A stretch of DNA of 44,761 nt from Cyanobacteria bacterium SIG27 (lineage in GTDB: Bacteria; Cyanobacteriota; Vampirovibrionia; Gastranaerophilales; Gastranaerophilaceae): positions 1 through 44,761 of the forward strand of contig SUTT01000014.1 in the NCBI GenBank assembly GCA_015152565.1, in the 5' to 3' direction. The notes below the pieces were generated by a model. It saw nothing but the letters and a program-made list of their open reading frames with translations, was not told the origin of the DNA and did no database searches. A program made the position numbers and the translations under genes. Positions 42,070 through 44,761 of the stretch are shown here, in pieces. Each line of letters opens with the position of its first letter. The first letter of the stretch is position 1.

Positions 42070-43518
42070 TTATGGCTTATAATTTTGATTAATTAATTCA
42101 ATGGTCAATAATCCACAATTAAAGAGCAATTCAGCCTGCGAAATGTTATATTTTATAATAGAGCTAACATATTCAACACGAGATTTAGTGGCTTCATTTT
42201 GGGCTTGAATGACATCCAATAAAATTCCTTTGCCATAATCAAAGCGAAGCATTGCAAGCTTAACGCTTTGATTAGAGTATTCTACCCTTTGCTCATTAAT
42301 TTTTAGTTGCTTTTCAATAAAATTAGAAGTTGATTGAGAATCTATTATAGCTTGCTTAATATTTCTTAATTTATTTTCAAATTCCAATTTTCTCATTTTA
42401 ATTTGCTCACTTTGAGCTTTAATTTTAGTTAGTGTTCCAAAAATTAAATTTTCCCCAGGCTGCCAGTACAATAATCCGGTTAAAATATAGTTTGGATTAA
42501 CATTAGTTGCAGCAGTTCCTTGGAATTGCTGTTGAAAATTAACAAGAGGCTTTGGAATAAAATCAGTAATTAAAACATTTCTTTTTTGCTTTTCAAAAGA
42601 AATTAAATCCTTGTAAGCTTTTAAATCTTCTCTGTTTTCAAGCGCTAAATTAAAAAAATATTCACTATCCTTATTTTCTTGAACTAAATCAAGCCTTTTA
42701 ATATCTTCTTCTAGGGGCATGAGCGCTGTTTTAACATCTATCCCCATTAAATTGGAAAGTCTAGATTGACTTAATCTGAAATTATTTAACGCTTCTAATA
42801 AATCAGCTCTTGCTTGAGCGGCTAAATTAAGTGCTCTAATCTCATCGAACTTTGTACCAAAGCCAGATTTAACAAGGTTTTTAGCAAGTGTTAATTGAGC
42901 ATTTCTCTCAATTAAATTTCTTAAATAAATTTCTATATTAATCTTTGCCAAAAGCATTTCGTAGTAATATTTTGTAGTATAAAAAATAACTTCGCTTTGA
43001 CCGAATTTTAAATTATGCTTTTTGCTTTTAGCGAAATATTTAGCAGCTTTAGCTTCAAAAATCGTTCTTCCGCCTTGTGTTAAATCATGCTGAGCGGTAA
43101 TATTAACCGAAATTGCAGTTTCTTGAAAGTTATCTCTTAAAACACCTCCAACAAGAATTTGTCCACTATATTGAGAAATATATGAAGTTGTATTTAACAT
43201 TGGTAAAAAGTTAGATAAAGCGTTTTGATAAAGATATTTAGAGCTATAATAGTCTTTTGAAGCAATTTGAACACCAAAGTTATTTTTAAAAGCAATATCA
43301 AGACATTCGTCCAAACTAACAACAACATAATCGAGCTGAATTTGCGATTTTATGAACTTTTCAATATTTACATCTTTAATAAATTCAGAACAATATTCAT
43401 CCAAAGAGCAATTTTTTTTATGAATTAATTCAATTGGAGAATCAAAAAAAATTTCTTTAGCAAATGCTAAAGTTGTCAAAAAATAAAGCAATATTAACAA
43501 TGTAGAGATAAATCGCAT
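42070..43518 (-). CDS. TolC-family outer membrane efflux protein
   Basis: Outer-membrane channel of efflux or type I secretion systems. The signal peptide MRFISTLLILLYFLTTLAFA is cleaved near 20. SLDECLDIAFKNNFGVQIAS starts the first TolC repeat, with LNTTSYISQYSGQILVGGVL and long coiled helices (IEIYLRNLIERNAQLTLAKN, LNLAAQARADLLEALNNFRL, SRLSNLMGIDV). The second repeat reads FFNLALENREDLKAYKDLIS through YSNQSVKLAMLRFDYGKGIL and DVIQAQNEATKSRVEYVSSI. It shows a Gram-negative envelope. No inner-membrane pump or adaptor is nearby. Confidence 0.92.
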   Translation of the reverse strand: MRFISTLLILLYFLTTLAFAKEIFFDSPIELIHKKNCSLDEYCSEFIKDVNIEKFIKSQIQLDYVVVSLDECLDIAFKNNFGVQIASKDYYSSKYLYQNALSNFLPMLNTTSYISQYSGQILVGGVLRDNFQETAISVNITAQHDLTQGGRTIFEAKAAKYFAKSKKHNLKFGQSEVIFYTTKYYYEMLLAKINIEIYLRNLIERNAQLTLAKNLVKSGFGTKFDEIRALNLAAQARADLLEALNNFRLSQSRLSNLMGIDVKTALMPLEEDIKRLDLVQENKDSEYFFNLALENREDLKAYKDLISFEKQKRNVLITDFIPKPLVNFQQQFQGTAATNVNPNYILTGLLYWQPGENLIFGTLTKIKAQSEQIKMRKLEFENKLRNIKQAIIDSQSTSNFIEKQLKINEQRVEYSNQSVKLAMLRFDYGKGILLDVIQAQNEATKSRVEYVSSIIKYNISQAELLFNCGLLTIELINQNYKP

Positions 43519-43618
43519 TAAACAATTTTATAAAATAGTAAAATTAATAATAATAACTTTATTGGCTAATGCTTTTGTGATAGATTAATTTTATAAACAC
43601 ATTTTATGAGGATAAAAA

Positions 43619-44761
43619 ATGACAAATACCAACCAAGAGCTTGCAACAACTTATGTTGCTCGTGAAATTGAGAATGAAATATACAAATTTTGGGAAGAAA
43701 ACGATTGTTTTAAAGCTGATGCAAATTCACAAAAAGAACCATATTCAATCGTAATTCCGCCTCCAAACGTAACAGGTGTGCTTCACATGGGCCACGCTTT
43801 AGATGGCACTTTGCAAGATATTTTGGTTAGATATAATAGAATGCTTCAAAAAGAAGTGCTTTGGATGCCAGGGTGTGACCATGCTGGTATTGCTACTCAA
43901 AATGTTATTGAAAAAAACCTAGCAAAAGATGGCTTAACCCGCCACGATTTAGGAAGAGAAAAATTCTTGGCAACAACTTGGCAATGGGCAGAAGAGCACA
44001 AAAACAGAATTCTAGAACAATTTAAACTATTAGGCGCAAGCTTCGACCTTTCAAGAAAAAGATTTACTCTTGATGAGGGTTGCTCAAATGCAGTTAAAAA
44101 AGTATTTGTGGATTTATACAACAAAGGTTTAATTTACAAAGGAAACTACATTGTAAACTGGTGTCCTCGTTGCCAAAGTGCAATTTCGGATGTTGAAACT
44201 AATTATGACACAGAGGATGGACATCTTTGGGAAATATCATATCCTCTAAAAGACGAAATGGGAGCAATTGTTATAGCTACAACTCGCCCTGAAACAATGT
44301 TTGGAGATGTTGCAATTGCAGTTAACCCAAATGACTATAAGTATAAAGAACTTGTTGGAAAAAATGTTGTTATGCCATTAACAGGTAGAACAATCCCTAT
44401 CATTGCCGATGATTATGTTGATAAATCGTTTGGAACGGGTGCTCTTAAAATTACACCTGCACACGATCCAAATGACTTTGAAGTTGGCATTCGTCATAAT
44501 TTACCACAAATCAAGGTAATTGATGAAAAAGGTTGCATGATGAAAAATGAATATGTTCCTCCGCAACTTCAAGGTGTAACACGTGAACAAGCAAGAGAAA
44601 TGACCGTTGATATGTTAGAAAAAAACGGCGCTCTTTTAAGAATTCAAAACCATATTCATAACGTTGGTAAATGCCAAAGATGCAATACAACAATTGAACC
44701 ATTATTATCTCAACAATGGTTCGTTAAAATGGAACCTCTTGCAAAACCGGCTATTGAAGCG
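43619..44761 (+). CDS. valS: Valyl-tRNA synthetase, N-terminal part (cut by window edge)
   Basis: Class I aminoacyl-tRNA synthetase charging tRNA-Val. The first 381 residues are visible. YSIVIPPPNVTGVLHMGHAL contains the HIGH motif (HMGH), followed by DILVRYNRMLQKEVLWMPGC and DHAGIATQ. WCPRCQSAISDVE holds a CxxC zinc-type pair, and TTRPETMFGDVAIAVNP, GTGALKITPAHDPNDFEVG belong to the editing domain. GAGG lies 8 bases before the ATG. The KMSKS half lies beyond the right edge. No T-box leader is seen upstream. Confidence 0.96.
   Translation, partial: MTNTNQELATTYVAREIENEIYKFWEENDCFKADANSQKEPYSIVIPPPNVTGVLHMGHALDGTLQDILVRYNRMLQKEVLWMPGCDHAGIATQNVIEKNLAKDGLTRHDLGREKFLATTWQWAEEHKNRILEQFKLLGASFDLSRKRFTLDEGCSNAVKKVFVDLYNKGLIYKGNYIVNWCPRCQSAISDVETNYDTEDGHLWEISYPLKDEMGAIVIATTRPETMFGDVAIAVNPNDYKYKELVGKNVVMPLTGRTIPIIADDYVDKSFGTGALKITPAHDPNDFEVGIRHNLPQIKVIDEKGCMMKNEYVPPQLQGVTREQAREMTVDMLEKNGALLRIQNHIHNVGKCQRCNTTIEPLLSQQWFVKMEPLAKPAIEA

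Noticed and set aside
1-44761. tRNA genes, CRISPR arrays, insertion sequences, prophage genes, cyanobacterial HIP1 octamers
   Set aside because: I saw no TTCGAATCC-type tRNA arms, no spaced direct-repeat arrays, no transposase or integrase motifs and no GCGATCGC.

Overview
The window reads as a chromosomal segment of a non-photosynthetic relative of cyanobacteria, most likely a gut Gastranaerophilales (Melainabacteria). That is an inference from four things. The DNA is very AT-rich. YidC carries a large insert in the loop after its second membrane helix, as I remember it from cyanobacterial YidC. The NarL-type response regulator has a cyanobacteria-like C-terminus. Several lineage-specific proteins start with short polar leaders of the type MQV(S/T)F...F(K/G). 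There are no photosynthesis genes; energy genes are fermentative (AdhE, Rex, a small ferredoxin, cofactor-independent phosphoglycerate mutase). I see no tRNA, rRNA, CRISPR array, insertion sequence or prophage.

Layout. 1-3110: murA (cut by the left edge), yidC and mnmE, with a 24-bp palindrome between divergent yidC and mnmE. 3111-5823: two tandem diverged paralogues and an FAD oxidoreductase. 5824-12452: a plus-strand accessory run with a response regulator, a rhodanese-like protein, a GT-C glycosyltransferase behind a possible attenuator, a calcium-loop/calpain-like cysteine protease and a membrane protein built of three repeated modules. 12463-15817: rex and adhE. 15933-20977: a TOPRIM protein, a degenerate sugar-nucleotide SDR and a 1012-residue Clp-like/FtsH-like protease whose AAA+ sites look dead while its zinc-peptidase site is intact. 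21102-26795: nadB-nadC, gpmI, lgt and a TPR lipoprotein. 26903-27664: a degenerate GT11-like protein. 27665-39207: a long minus-strand run from a HIT protein through 5-formyl-THF cyclo-ligase, PilZ, TPR, two peptide-type ABC permeases, MgtC and TPR to infB-rbfA-truB-GerMN. 39311-44761: two lineage-specific envelope proteins, ferredoxin, a TolC-family protein and the 5' part of valS.

How the genes fit together. The housekeeping blocks are ordinary: translation (infB, rbfA, truB, mnmE, valS), envelope assembly (yidC, lgt, murA, tolC), NAD synthesis (nadB, nadC) and redox-controlled fermentation (adhE, with Rex as the expected NADH sensor). The accessory genes are the interesting part. Several are built on known enzyme folds with altered catalytic residues (the AAA+ protease, the SDR, the GT11-like protein). 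Many also lack a Shine-Dalgarno sequence, whereas most housekeeping genes have AAGGAG-like sites. The leading candidates for undescribed biology are the double pseudo-AAA M41 protease, the calpain-like protease with its neighbouring three-module membrane protein, and a 41-bp element present in two copies around the glycosyltransferase gene.
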